From NCBI GenBank assembly GCA_964513075.1, contig CAZELR010000002.1, positions 62,001-126,000 on the forward strand: DNA of 64,000 nucleotides. Reading direction: 5' to 3'. The notes under the pieces are model-generated. The model was not told the DNA's origin. It saw only the letters and a list, made by a program, of their open reading frames with translations, and did not search any database. Position 1 is the first letter of the stretch; each line of letters begins with the position of its first letter. Shown here piece after piece: positions 9,201-17,900 of the stretch. The translations under genes were made by a program, and so were the position numbers. Source of the stretch: DAOUBP01 sp964513075 (GTDB lineage: Bacteria; Chloroflexota; Anaerolineae; CG2-30-64-16).

Positions 9201-11699
9201 AACCGCGTTTACTGGGATGGCAGCAGCAACAACTTCGGGGTGGGCCTGCCGCCGAGCTGGGACAACAACAGCCGGTGGGCGATCATGGGTCCGCTGTTGG
9301 CGGATGAAAAGCTTGATCCGGCCGCGGCGGACATCGAAGCCGCGTCAGCACACCTGCGCGAGATCCTGCGCATCCGCAAGAGCAGCAAGCTGTTCCGGCT
9401 GACCAGCGAGGCCGATGCCAGGGCGCGCATCTGGTTCTATAACACCGATAACACGCACGACGGCCTCATCGTGATGGCGCTGTCGGACGCGCCCGCCCCC
9501 GACCTGGATGCCAGCTACGAGACGATCCTGGTCTTCTTCAACGCCAACAAGCGGGATCAGACCTACACCGTTCCCGGCGCGGCCGGCTTCACCTTGCATC
9601 CGCTCCAGGTCGACGCGACCGACGCCGACCCGGTGGTGCAGACTGCGCGCTTCGACGCCGAATCCGGCGCCTTCGCCATCCCGGCCCGCACAACGGCGAT
9701 CTTCGTCTCGACGGAGCCGCTTGCGAAGCCGCAGCCGGCCAGCACGATCGACTGGGTGGGGGAGATGTCCCCGGCCGGCGGCGTTGCCAACGAGGTGACG
9801 CAGGGCGCAGTGACCGGTGACTTTGAGGTTTACGTGCAGGTTTACGAGAAGGATGCGACCGAGGCCGCGGGCGAGAACGCGGCGGGCATCACCTGCACGC
9901 TTCATTGGGGCAAATACGGCGGCAAGTTCACCGACACGGCCATGACCTTCAACAAGCAGATCGGCAATAACGACGAGTATCGCGGTGTCATCCCGGCCGC
10001 GGCGCTGAACGCACTTGCACCGGGCGCTTACGGCTTCACGACCTACTGCCAGAAGCCCGACGAGGTCGTGAAGTGGCAGCAGGGTGAGGGCGGTGACGGC
10101 CTGCTGACGGTGCTTCCGGCCGCGGCCTCGGCCGCGCTGCCGGAGGGCGGGGTGTTCGTTCACCTCTTCGAGTGGCGCTGGCCCGATATCGAAAAGGAGT
10201 GCACCTACCTGGCCGCGAAGGGCTACACTGCGGTGCAGGTCTCTCCGCCCCAGGAGCACATCGTGCCCACGGCGGACATGGGCGGCGTTTCGACCAACGA
10301 CTTCCCCTGGTGGGTGCGTTATCAGCCGGTCTCCCATGACGTCACGAAGTTCACCTCGCGCAGCGGCACGTGGGCCGAGTTCCAGCGCATGGTGAAGACG
10401 TGCAGCAGCAAAGGCGTGGGTATTTACGTCGATGCCGTGATCAACCATATGGCTGCGATGGAGGTAGGAGTGCCGCCGCGCGGCACTGCGGGCACCGAGT
10501 ATAATGCTACGCCTCCGACCGAGCGTTTCTACGGCACTCAGTACCAGGCCGACGATTTTCATCCCGATTGTGCGATCCAAAACTACGGTGATCGGACCCA
10601 GGTGCAGAGCTGTCAGCTATCAAGCCTGCCAGACTTGAACACCAGCAAGCCTGACGTGCAGGCCGAAATCCGCGGCTACTTGCAGGATCTGCTCGATGCA
10701 GGTGTTGCGGGGTTCCGGGTGGATGGCGCCAAGCACATGGCCGCGGGGGATGTGGGCGCTATCTTCAGCGGCTTGAAGGGTGACTTCTACGTGTTCAGGG
10801 AGGTCATCGATCCCGGCGGCTCGGAGCCGGTGCGCGATTGGGAATATGCCGGCGACAGTGATGTCACCGAATTCTCCTACTCCAATGCGCTGGGAGTCGC
10901 GTTTGACGACGCGTGCCGTGGCAGTCTGAGCGACCTGGAGACGCGGTTCTCACAAGCCGATATGTTGCCCTCCTACCTGGCCCAGGTGTTCACCGATAAT
11001 CACGACAACCAGCGCGGGCACGGCTCGGGTGCGAACTGCCTGGTGGACCACCGCGATGGCCAGGTGCACGTGTTGGCGAACATCTTCGTCCTGGCCTATC
11101 CCTATGGCCATCCTTCGGTGATGTCCAGCTACTACTGGCAGCCGAACCCGAACGACAACAGCGGCGATAGCAAGGGGCCGCCGAGCAGCAGCGACGGCGG
11201 CGCCACCTGGGGCGCGGGCTTGGGGGCAGAGACGCGGCCGGTCTACGGCGTGGGGCAGGCTGCCGGTGACTCGCCGACCAATTGTTCCGCAACCTTCGAG
11301 GACGGCAAGTGGGCCTGCGAGCATCGCCGCACAGCCACTGCCAACATGGTCGCCTTCCGTCGGGCAACCGCGGGTGAAAGCGTCACCGACTGGCAGAACA
11401 TCGGCGGTGCACCCTCCGACCACATCGCCTTCGGGCTGGGGAGCAAGGGTTTCGTCGCCATCAACCGCACCGGCAGCCAGGCCGCCAACACGACCTACAC
11501 CACCGCCATGCCGGATGGAGTCTACTGCGATGTCATCCACTACGACTTCAGCGCCGCGACGAAGAAGTGCACCGTCCCCGGCACGACGCAAGATGCGCTG
11601 GCTGCAGCCCTGATCACCGTACGCAGCGGCCAGATCGTCAAGACGCTGCCTGCCATGGACGCGTTCGCCATCTACACGGATGCGGCCCTCGTGCGGTAA
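6279..11699 (+). CDS. Secreted amylopullulanase with two GH13 catalytic modules
   Basis: 1806 aa. An N-terminal signal/anchor helix (about 9-26) is followed by pullulanase-type beta domains (N2/CBM48-like, VPTVKVWAPTAKSVTLRRY). Catalytic module 1 is of type I pullulanase kind: NWGYDPYHY, nucleophile D755 in DGFRFD, acid/base E784 in YGEGWDFG, and KHDNETLFD. After a linker, module 2 begins near residue 1290 (HLFEWRWPDIEKEC) and is an ordinary alpha-amylase: DAVINHM, nucleophile D1482 in GFRVDGAKH, E1508 in REVID, and FTDNHDNQRG. Both sets of catalytic residues are present, so both modules should cleave (alpha-1,6 and alpha-1,4 bonds). It probably degrades extracellular starch or glycogen-like glucan. 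No cell-wall sorting motif is seen. Confidence 0.92.
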   Translation: MKLSPRVRILALVVLLILLAAVVWWLTGRGQPAANPSRSQPTETASRGLESAGEQVKGELNNWGAWPMAESLGGTFSYTTEPITAASDSASEFKFFKGADQWYGNGAALSFGQIYADFSATGGNSSFDHAQGSIYVFKWDGGSRGVVFRLAAAPVRIKEVGAAQASRTSPGGMSVTAATDAALPAGQALWLRYAVDGNWDASTVIKMTGRGMSYSATIPAQAEGATISYYVFSSGDVDAIAAADADLMTITYNTNNGSNYSFTAAAAAGPISVNAAKAFWLDAGTIAWSGAADSTYKLLYDPDGGVESEAEATACAFPDPADPCYVPLTADGMVSGYPKNPNASGLTRLVTGLSAADARLLLRGQVAVAKYQGSGRRLDVTGIQIQSVLDDLYTAAAVTQTLGPAYSGGVPTVKVWAPTAKSVTLRRYAASAGAEAGSHPMALDPASGVWSVTGDASWNRQYYLFDVEVYVPSLDQVVHNLVSDPYSVSLSADGAAAGDVRSQFVNLEDADLKPAGWDKLAKPALAAPEDIVIYEMHVRDFSANDATVAAADRGMYVAFTYDGTGPHPNKTLSDGMDHLLKLKAAGLTHVHLLPAFDIASVIEPAAQRTEPAIPAAGRDSDQQQAAMAATRGGDSFNWGYDPYHYGVPEGSYSTNPDGVTRLIEFRDMVSALNRNGLRVVMDVVYNHTSASGQDDHSVLDQVVPGYYYRYDASGTLYNSSCCSDTATEYAMMEKLMVDTVVRFASQYKVDGFRFDLMNLHTRQNMENVKAALQAVDPAIYLYGEGWDFGSAQAKGLTTCPDCYAKQFNMTGAGIGTFNDKLRDAAHGGYSTDPTQIRKQGFINGLSYDWNGYEYSNRDQTDLWGVTADLRTALAGSGDFYTDDPQETINYVEKHDNETLFDQNVFKLPNGDGKGTPGWIGMRIAVTNMEDRVRSQNMGASLVGLAQGIPFIQMGQDVLRSKSLDRNSYDSGDWFNRVYWDGSSNNFGVGLPPSWDNNSRWAIMGPLLADEKLDPAAADIEAASAHLREILRIRKSSKLFRLTSEADARARIWFYNTDNTHDGLIVMALSDAPAPDLDASYETILVFFNANKRDQTYTVPGAAGFTLHPLQVDATDADPVVQTARFDAESGAFAIPARTTAIFVSTEPLAKPQPASTIDWVGEMSPAGGVANEVTQGAVTGDFEVYVQVYEKDATEAAGENAAGITCTLHWGKYGGKFTDTAMTFNKQIGNNDEYRGVIPAAALNALAPGAYGFTTYCQKPDEVVKWQQGEGGDGLLTVLPAAASAALPEGGVFVHLFEWRWPDIEKECTYLAAKGYTAVQVSPPQEHIVPTADMGGVSTNDFPWWVRYQPVSHDVTKFTSRSGTWAEFQRMVKTCSSKGVGIYVDAVINHMAAMEVGVPPRGTAGTEYNATPPTERFYGTQYQADDFHPDCAIQNYGDRTQVQSCQLSSLPDLNTSKPDVQAEIRGYLQDLLDAGVAGFRVDGAKHMAAGDVGAIFSGLKGDFYVFREVIDPGGSEPVRDWEYAGDSDVTEFSYSNALGVAFDDACRGSLSDLETRFSQADMLPSYLAQVFTDNHDNQRGHGSGANCLVDHRDGQVHVLANIFVLAYPYGHPSVMSSYYWQPNPNDNSGDSKGPPSSSDGGATWGAGLGAETRPVYGVGQAAGDSPTNCSATFEDGKWACEHRRTATANMVAFRRATAGESVTDWQNIGGAPSDHIAFGLGSKGFVAINRTGSQAANTTYTTAMPDGVYCDVIHYDFSAATKKCTVPGTTQDALAAALITVRSGQIVKTLPAMDAFAIYTDAALVR

Positions 11700-11710
11700 T
11701 GGTCCTTGCT

Positions 11711-11744
11711 GGGTTGCCAACTTTGTCGGGAAAGTTGGCAACCC
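11711..11744. repeat. GGGTTGCCAACTTT hairpin
   Basis: Perfect 14-bp stem (11711-11724 with 11731-11744) and 6-nt loop, between the convergent amylopullulanase and PFK genes. The same stem recurs at 40860-40890 and 56205-56239. No T-run follows, so it is a repeat that might act as a transcript end rather than a standard terminator. Confidence 0.75.
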
Positions 11745-13948
11745 TACTTCGCGATCGAAGGTCCCGGCTTCGCCAGGGTGTCGGCCAACCCCCGCCAGCT
11801 CATGAACGGCTGCTCCTTGGGGCGTTCATGCTCTAGATCAAAGTCTTCCATTACCTCGTCGTAGGGCGCGGCCACCACCCCTCGGCGCTGGATGCCGGTC
11901 ACCAAGACGCTATCGCGACCTGCGGCGATTTCCTCGATGATTTTCCGCGCGGCAAACGCGCCCAGCCGGCTGCCCTGGATGCGGTCGAACGCGGTGGGGA
12001 CGCCGCCCCGCTGCAGGTGGCCCAGGATCGTGGTTTGCACCTGGAAGAAGCCTTTCGCCTCAGCCTCCATGATGCGGCGCACGAAGTCACTGTCGTAGTA
12101 GGGCGAGGCGTCTTCGGCCATGACGACAATGCCCATTTTTTTGCCCGCGGCAAAACCGCTGTGCAAGACCGCAATATCCTGCTGCAGCAAGTCCAGGTTG
12201 ATGCCATCCTCCGCCAGGATCTCCATCTCCGCGCCGCTGGCCATCGCCGCCGCCATCGCCAGGTAGCCGCAGCGCCGGCCAAATACCTCGACGATGAATG
12301 CGCGATGCGCCGCGCCCGCGGTGTATTTGATCTTATCGATGGCGTCCACGATGTTGTTCAGCGCGGTGTCCGCTCCGATGGTGGTTTCGGTGCCCGGCAG
12401 GTTATTGTCGACGGTCGCTGGCACGCAGATGATGGGGATGCGCAGGTCGGGGTATTGCTCGCGCGCTGCGATCAGCTTACTCACCTGCTTGTAGGTTTCC
12501 ATGCCGCCGACCGCGATGAACCCGCGCAGATCCCACTTTTTGACTTGTTCTGCGATCTGACCGATTTCTTCTGCCGTCAACTCGTGACGGATGGCACCCA
12601 GCTCGCTGCCGCCCAGGTTGATCCAGCTCTGGACGTCCATCCAGTTGATTTCCTGGACATCGCCCTGCGCCAGGCCACCGAAACCGTATTGCGCACCGAC
12701 CACGTCCTGGCCTTCGTTGCGGGCGATGCGCAGCGCGGTGCGGACGATGGCATTCATGCCAGGCGCATCCGGGCCGCCGGTCATCACGGCGATGCGACCG
12801 CGGCCCGTCACATCGTGCTTCGGCTCGGCGCGGGCCAGCGTCTTCAACAACTCCAGCGAGTCGGCGAAGCTGCGCCCGCGCAGCGCCAGCGCCTGCTCGA
12901 AGTTGCCGCTGTCGATTTCGGCGTTGATCGCCTGGCTCTTGGCCACCACCTCTTCCAGTGGCGTCGCCTTGGTTTCGTTGTGGATCAGGCCGATCATCAC
13001 CGGGGTGGGATCTCCGCTCGCCAGGTGCTCTACCGCAGCCGCGCCCAGGCGCGAGGCCAGGTTGCGCTCGAAGGCACTGGCCGTGCCCCCGCGCTGTACG
13101 TGACCCAGCACGGTGACGCGCGCGTCGACGCCCATGCGCTGCTTCAGGATTTCGATGATTGTGTCGGCTTTGATGGGCAGCCCATCGCTGTGGCGCGCAC
13201 CCTCGGCGAAGATGATGACGTCGTGGCGGCGGCCCGCGGCGCGTCCGCGCTTCAAGGCATCGACCATCTTGTAGTGCCAGCGAGAGTCCATCTCCTCTTC
13301 GGGAATCAGCACCCAGTCCGCACCGGTGGCTACCGCGCTCATCAGCGCCAGATAGCCGCAGCGCCGGCCCATCACCTCGACGACGAAGGTGCGCTGGTGC
13401 GAGTCGGCCGTGCTGTTCAGCCTGTCCACCGCTTCGACGATGGTGTTCAGCGCCGTGTCTGCGCCGATACTCATGTCGGTGCCGAACTGGTCATTGTCGA
13501 TGGAGCCGGGCAGGCCAACGATGCGCAACGGGGGAGGGTTTTGGGCTTGCTTCGTGGTAATCGCGCCTTCGGCAGCCAGCGCGGTCAAATGATCGGGCCA
13601 CTCCTTGTAGAGGGAGAGAGCCCCGGTTAACGAGCCGTCGCCGCCGATGACGACCAGGCCATCGATGCCGGCGTTGACCAGGTTGCGGACGGCCTTTCGC
13701 CGGCCTTCCGGCTTGCGAAAATCATCCGACCTGGCTGTGCCGAGGATGGTGCCGCCCAACTGTAGGATGCCGCCCACGCTGCGCCAGTTGAAGGGCTGGA
13801 ATTTGTCGCCGCCATCCACAACCCCCTGCCAGCCATCGTGAATGCCGACAATCTCGATGCCGCGATCCAGCGCGCAGCGGGTGACCGCGCGGATGGCCGC
13901 ATTCATGCCCGGCGAGTCGCCGCCGCTTGTGATAATGCCGATGCGCAT
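11744..13948 (-). CDS. Tandem (eukaryotic-type) 6-phosphofructokinase
   Basis: 734 aa made of two PFK domains, about twice the usual bacterial length. The N-half has the full catalytic set: TSGGDSPGMN, IGGDGSLTGA (D104) and GSIDND (D151, D153), then TADSHQRTF, EVMGRRCGYLAL and VTVLGHVQRGGT. Many of these match animal PFK-1 rather than short bacterial PfkA. The C-half (from about residue 380) keeps the fold but has GGMETY in place of GGDGS and TVDNN (D514) in place of TIDND, like the non-catalytic regulatory half of animal PFK (GGFEAY, TVSNN). Phosphorylation of fructose-6-phosphate with ATP is predicted for the N-half, with allosteric control through the C-half. GGGAGG lies before the ATG. 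It follows the ABC ATPase gene by 41 bp. Confidence 0.9.
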   Translation of the reverse strand: MRIGIITSGGDSPGMNAAIRAVTRCALDRGIEIVGIHDGWQGVVDGGDKFQPFNWRSVGGILQLGGTILGTARSDDFRKPEGRRKAVRNLVNAGIDGLVVIGGDGSLTGALSLYKEWPDHLTALAAEGAITTKQAQNPPPLRIVGLPGSIDNDQFGTDMSIGADTALNTIVEAVDRLNSTADSHQRTFVVEVMGRRCGYLALMSAVATGADWVLIPEEEMDSRWHYKMVDALKRGRAAGRRHDVIIFAEGARHSDGLPIKADTIIEILKQRMGVDARVTVLGHVQRGGTASAFERNLASRLGAAAVEHLASGDPTPVMIGLIHNETKATPLEEVVAKSQAINAEIDSGNFEQALALRGRSFADSLELLKTLARAEPKHDVTGRGRIAVMTGGPDAPGMNAIVRTALRIARNEGQDVVGAQYGFGGLAQGDVQEINWMDVQSWINLGGSELGAIRHELTAEEIGQIAEQVKKWDLRGFIAVGGMETYKQVSKLIAAREQYPDLRIPIICVPATVDNNLPGTETTIGADTALNNIVDAIDKIKYTAGAAHRAFIVEVFGRRCGYLAMAAAMASGAEMEILAEDGINLDLLQQDIAVLHSGFAAGKKMGIVVMAEDASPYYDSDFVRRIMEAEAKGFFQVQTTILGHLQRGGVPTAFDRIQGSRLGAFAARKIIEEIAAGRDSVLVTGIQRRGVVAAPYDEVMEDFDLEHERPKEQPFMSWRGLADTLAKPGPSIAK

Positions 13949-13989
13949 GAGAACCTCCCTGGGCAGGCCTGCAAGCCCGCTTGCTGTAT

Positions 13990-14850
13990 CTAATCCTCGC
14001 GTTTGCCGAAACTGAAGATTGAGCGCAATGACCCGAGGATGCCGCCCGATTCTTCGGGCGCGTCGTGGTCTATGGGGTCGCCATCGCCGATGCGTTGGCT
14101 CATCATTGCCTGGGTGAGCGCCAGCTCATCTATTTCGATCCGGGGCCAACTACCGTTGATATGGCCGTCCCTCAGCACGGTCACGCGGTCTGCGATCAGC
14201 ACAGCCTCGGCCGGCCGGCGTGCCAGGTAGAGGCACCCGATGCCCTGCTCCGCCAGCAGCCGCACCCCGTGGATAAGCTGTGCCTGTTCGCCGGTTGATG
14301 TTAGAAACGCGGCCGGTTCATCCAGTGCGATCACTTTGGGCTCTGTGGCGAGCGCGCGGGCGATCATCACCAGCCGTTGTTGGCCGGGAGTTAGCCGGCT
14401 GGCCGGCGCCGTGATATCCAGCTTCAGATCGAGCTGTGCCAGGACAGAGCGCGCCCGCTCTTCCATCGCTCGGCGGCTCAGGACGAAGCCGTGGCCGCTT
14501 TGCTGCCACCAACCCAGGGTGATGTTTTCGGTAATGCTCATCTTGCCGAAAATGCCAGAGCGCCGCGCGACGACGCCGATGCCGTGGCGGAGCGCATCCT
14601 GGGGGGAATGCAGGCTGATCGGCTGGTCCGCGATCCGGATTTCGCCGGTGTAGGAGCCGGCCGGATGCATGCCGGCCAGGATTTTGAAGAGGGTTGTCTT
14701 GCCCGCGCCGTTTTCGCCCAGCAGAACATGGATCTCGCCCGGCAGCACCGCTAACGTGACGTCATCCAGTGCGATGGTTTCACTGCCGGCCCGGCGGTCG
14801 CTATACCGCATCGAGATGTGGGCCAGCTCCAGGGCATTTGTAGAGGTCAT
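13990..14850 (-). CDS. Solo ABC ATPase of sugar-importer type with degenerate motifs
   Basis: 286 aa, resembling one half of RbsA/MglA-like ATPases. Walker A (GENGAGKTT) and Walker B (VIALDEPAA) are good. The Q-loop position reads VARRSG, the signature is LTPGQQ, and the H-switch reads LARRPAE, with Arg where His is normal. A C-terminal tail of about 45 residues is acidic, then Ser/Phe-rich. No permease or binding protein adjoins it. It lies 41 bp upstream of PFK in the same direction, with a GGAG site before its ATG. Either it serves a transporter encoded elsewhere or it has a regulatory job; ATP turnover may be slow. Confidence 0.75.
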   Translation of the reverse strand: MTSTNALELAHISMRYSDRRAGSETIALDDVTLAVLPGEIHVLLGENGAGKTTLFKILAGMHPAGSYTGEIRIADQPISLHSPQDALRHGIGVVARRSGIFGKMSITENITLGWWQQSGHGFVLSRRAMEERARSVLAQLDLKLDITAPASRLTPGQQRLVMIARALATEPKVIALDEPAAFLTSTGEQAQLIHGVRLLAEQGIGCLYLARRPAEAVLIADRVTVLRDGHINGSWPRIEIDELALTQAMMSQRIGDGDPIDHDAPEESGGILGSLRSIFSFGKRED

Positions 14851-14878
14851 TTCAACTCCTTCGGAGAGTTGTTCAGCA

Positions 14879-14935
14879 GAGTTGGCATCCTTCGCAAGAA
14901 TGCCAACTCTGTCCTTCGCAAGAATGCCAACTCAG
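14879..14935. repeat. GAGTTGGCAT hairpin plus direct repeat
   Basis: GAGTTGGCAT (14879-14888) pairs with ATGCCAACTC (14900-14909). The CCTTCGCAAGAATGCCAACTC unit is then repeated directly. It fills the gap between the flippase fusion and the ABC ATPase and overlaps the flippase stop. It is related to the GTTGCCAAC hairpin family. Confidence 0.6.
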
Positions 14936-17900
14936 TCTTTCGTAAGGGCGCCAACGCTGTTTCGGCGCAGCAGGCTGCGCAGCACGCCGAACTCTTCGCC
15001 GCGGAATGCGCCCGACGCCAGCAGCGTCCCGGCGTACACCGCAAAGCCTATCACCGTGGCAGCCAGCAGCGGAACGCCGGCTTTCAGCAAGCCCCAGGTC
15101 GCGCCTGCATTGAGCGCTGCGGCCAGTATTGGCCGCGCCAGCAACCGGGCCCAGGGGATGGCCGCTACGTGCCGGTGGACGGCAAAGGCAAACGGGATGA
15201 ACAGCGACAGCTCGGCCGGGATCTGGATGATCGCGGCCGCCACGTATCCGAAGCGCGGAACGAAGATCAGGTTCGCCAGGGCCGTGAACACGACGCCGAT
15301 GATGAACGCCTTGGTCAGGAAGCGTTGTTGGTTGACTGCGATCAGCACGTACTGGGTCACCGAGTTAACGAACCCGATGGGGATTGACCAGATCATGATG
15401 CGCAGCGCAGTGGCCGAGTCGGGCAGGTAGGCCGCGCCGCCCAGGATCTGGATCAGCGGCGTAGCCGCGAAAGTGAAGAAGACCGCAACCGGCAGAGCTA
15501 CCATGAACAGCAATTGCAGCGCCAGCCGGTAGCTTTTGACCAGCGATTCTCTTCCTGCTTGCGCGTAGCGGCTCATCAGCGGGAAGATGGCCAGGGTGAA
15601 ATAGGCCGGGATCACGTTCAGCCCGTCCAGCCACTTCACGCCGGCCGAGAAGATGCCCAGCGCTGCAGGCGTTGTGGCGCCGCGCAGCACGAACTGGCTG
15701 ATGCGCCAGAACACTGTTGCCAGCAGGTTGTTGATCATCAGCGGCCCTGACTCGCGCAGCATGTGCCGCTGCAGGCCCAGGTCAAGGCCCAGGCTGACAC
15801 CTCTCTGTTTCTTCGCATCCTGAGCGGAGCGGAGCGGAGTCGAAGGACTGCGCCCCTGCGCCCCTGCGCCCCTGCTCCCTTGCCCGTCTGCGGTCAGAAC
15901 CTTGCTGCGCAAAGCGACCCACAGCCAGACCACCTGCACAACGTTCATCACCAACGAGACGCCGGCCAGCCCCACGAAGCCTAAATCAAGCGGCGGCAGC
16001 AGCACCAGCGCCCCGAGCGCCACCTTGGCGGTGGCGGTAGCAGTGGCAATGCTTGCCGGGTATTCCATCTTCTCAAAAGCGTTGAAGACCGAGCTGATGG
16101 CATCTGCGATGTTGGCGAACAGCAGCGCGGCCGCAAACAGCACAATTGCCTGCGCTTCGGCGGCGGTAAGCTGATTCAGGGCGACGCGATAGAAGATCGC
16201 CACCAATATCATCAGCGGCAGGCTGACCAGCCACAACAATGTCCGCAAAGCGACCACGTTGTAGAGATAGCTGCGCGCCCGACTCCGGTCGAGCGCGACA
16301 TCCCGTGTTAGCAGGGTGCCCAGTCCGAAACGCGTGACGATTTCGAAGATGCCGTAGAATGCAATGGTGAACGCGTAGCTGCCTTCGCCGGCCGGGCTCA
16401 GCACGCGCAGACGCAGCATGGCGAACGCGAAGTCGATGCCCTTGTTCATCAGCGACATCAGGACTTGCACCGCGCTGTTCTTGGCGACCGTGCCCACTTC
16501 GCTGCGTTCCCCGCGATAGAAGCGGCGCCACGCCCACCAGCCCCCCAGCAGCAGCAGCGTCACGCCTGCAAGGAAGGAGAGATAGAGCCCCAGCAGCAGG
16601 CTGCGCGGCGAGTAGACAAAGCGTACGGTCCATTGTCCTGCCTGCGGCAGATAGACCGCCCGGAACGTGCCATCCGCGCGGTAGATCGGCAGTTGCTGCT
16701 CGATGGCGTTGCCTTCGGAATCCACCCCCTCGCCTTTAACGCCGAAAGGCCGCAAATATGCCTTCCAGCCCTCGAAGGCGTTGTCGGTGAGCACCAGCCA
16801 GCCCCGGTCGCTGATATTGACATCGACGAACAGCTCGCGGTTGCCGCGTTGGCTGATGCGCGCCTCACGCAGTTCTGGCGAAGCTGAGGAGGGGAGTGCT
16901 TCCGGGGCCATACCCTCGAGGACCACGATTTGCGCAGGGTCGATCGTTTGCAGCAGGTCCAGCGCCGCGGTCTGATCGGCCGCGGCCACCGCCTCCGACA
17001 CGATGAAGGCGCGCGGGAACGCGCCCGTATTCTCGTAGACCTTCACTTCCCGATCGTAGACCAGCTCGTAGCCGGCGTTGGGGATGGTGTGGGTCGTAAC
17101 GACATAACGGACGCCCAGTAGATCGAGCAGCGGGTTGTCCAGCGCGTCGTAATTGGACTGGCCGTCGATCTGCGTGTAGATCGGCGCGATCCGGTTGTAC
17201 AGCAGGTCGTCCTGCGGCTGGATGCGGCGCATGTACGCGACGTACTGCTTGGGGATGATCGAGTCGTAACCGCGCACATCTTCCAGGCCATAGCGCATGG
17301 CGGAGTTAGCATTCAGAACCTTTTCGCCAGGGGCGTCGAAGCTGGTCAGCCGCCAGGGTTGGGCGTCGTCCTGCCGGCCTTGCAGAAATTCAATGACGGG
17401 CGGCGTGTAGTTCAGCAGCTTGGGATCGGTCGCGGGGTTGAAGCTGTGGCCGAAGAGCCAAAGGTCGAGAATGACGAGCGCGATGAAGGAGAGAGAGAGA
17501 GGGAGAGTGGGAGAGTGGGACAGTGGGAGAGCGGAAGATGGCGGAGCGATTGTCTCCTCCTCTCCTTGTCTCTTTGTTTCTTTGTCCCCTCGTCTCCGTG
17601 TTCCCCACACCAACAGACCGCCCGCCAGCACCGCCATCGCCCCAAAGCGTGCCAGCCCCAGCGCCTGGTGGCTCCAGGCCACCGCGCCGTTGGCATAGCC
17701 GAACTGTCGCGCCAGGTCGGACCCGGCCAGCAGTCGCTCGCCCAGCGCAACAAATGGCCCAGGCGCGATGATGCTGATCAGCACCACCACCAGCGCGCCC
17801 GCGCCGGCCAAGCCAGCCAGCCAACCGAGGATCTGGTTGAAGGTTGAGGGTTGACGGTTGACGGTTGAGGGTCGCGGATCGTTGCTGCCACCTTCAACCT

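Noticed and set aside
9345..10580. A 411-codon open frame opposite the amylopullulanase
   Set aside because: Antisense shadow of high-GC coding DNA; composition is His/Arg/Gly-rich and no known motif appears. The plus strand carries catalytic GH13 motifs.
12017..13630. A 537-codon open frame on the plus strand opposite the PFK gene
   Set aside because: It is the GC-rich mirror of PFK: low-complexity Arg/Gln/His/Ala composition, no ribosome binding site and no family motif, while the minus strand encodes a clear enzyme.
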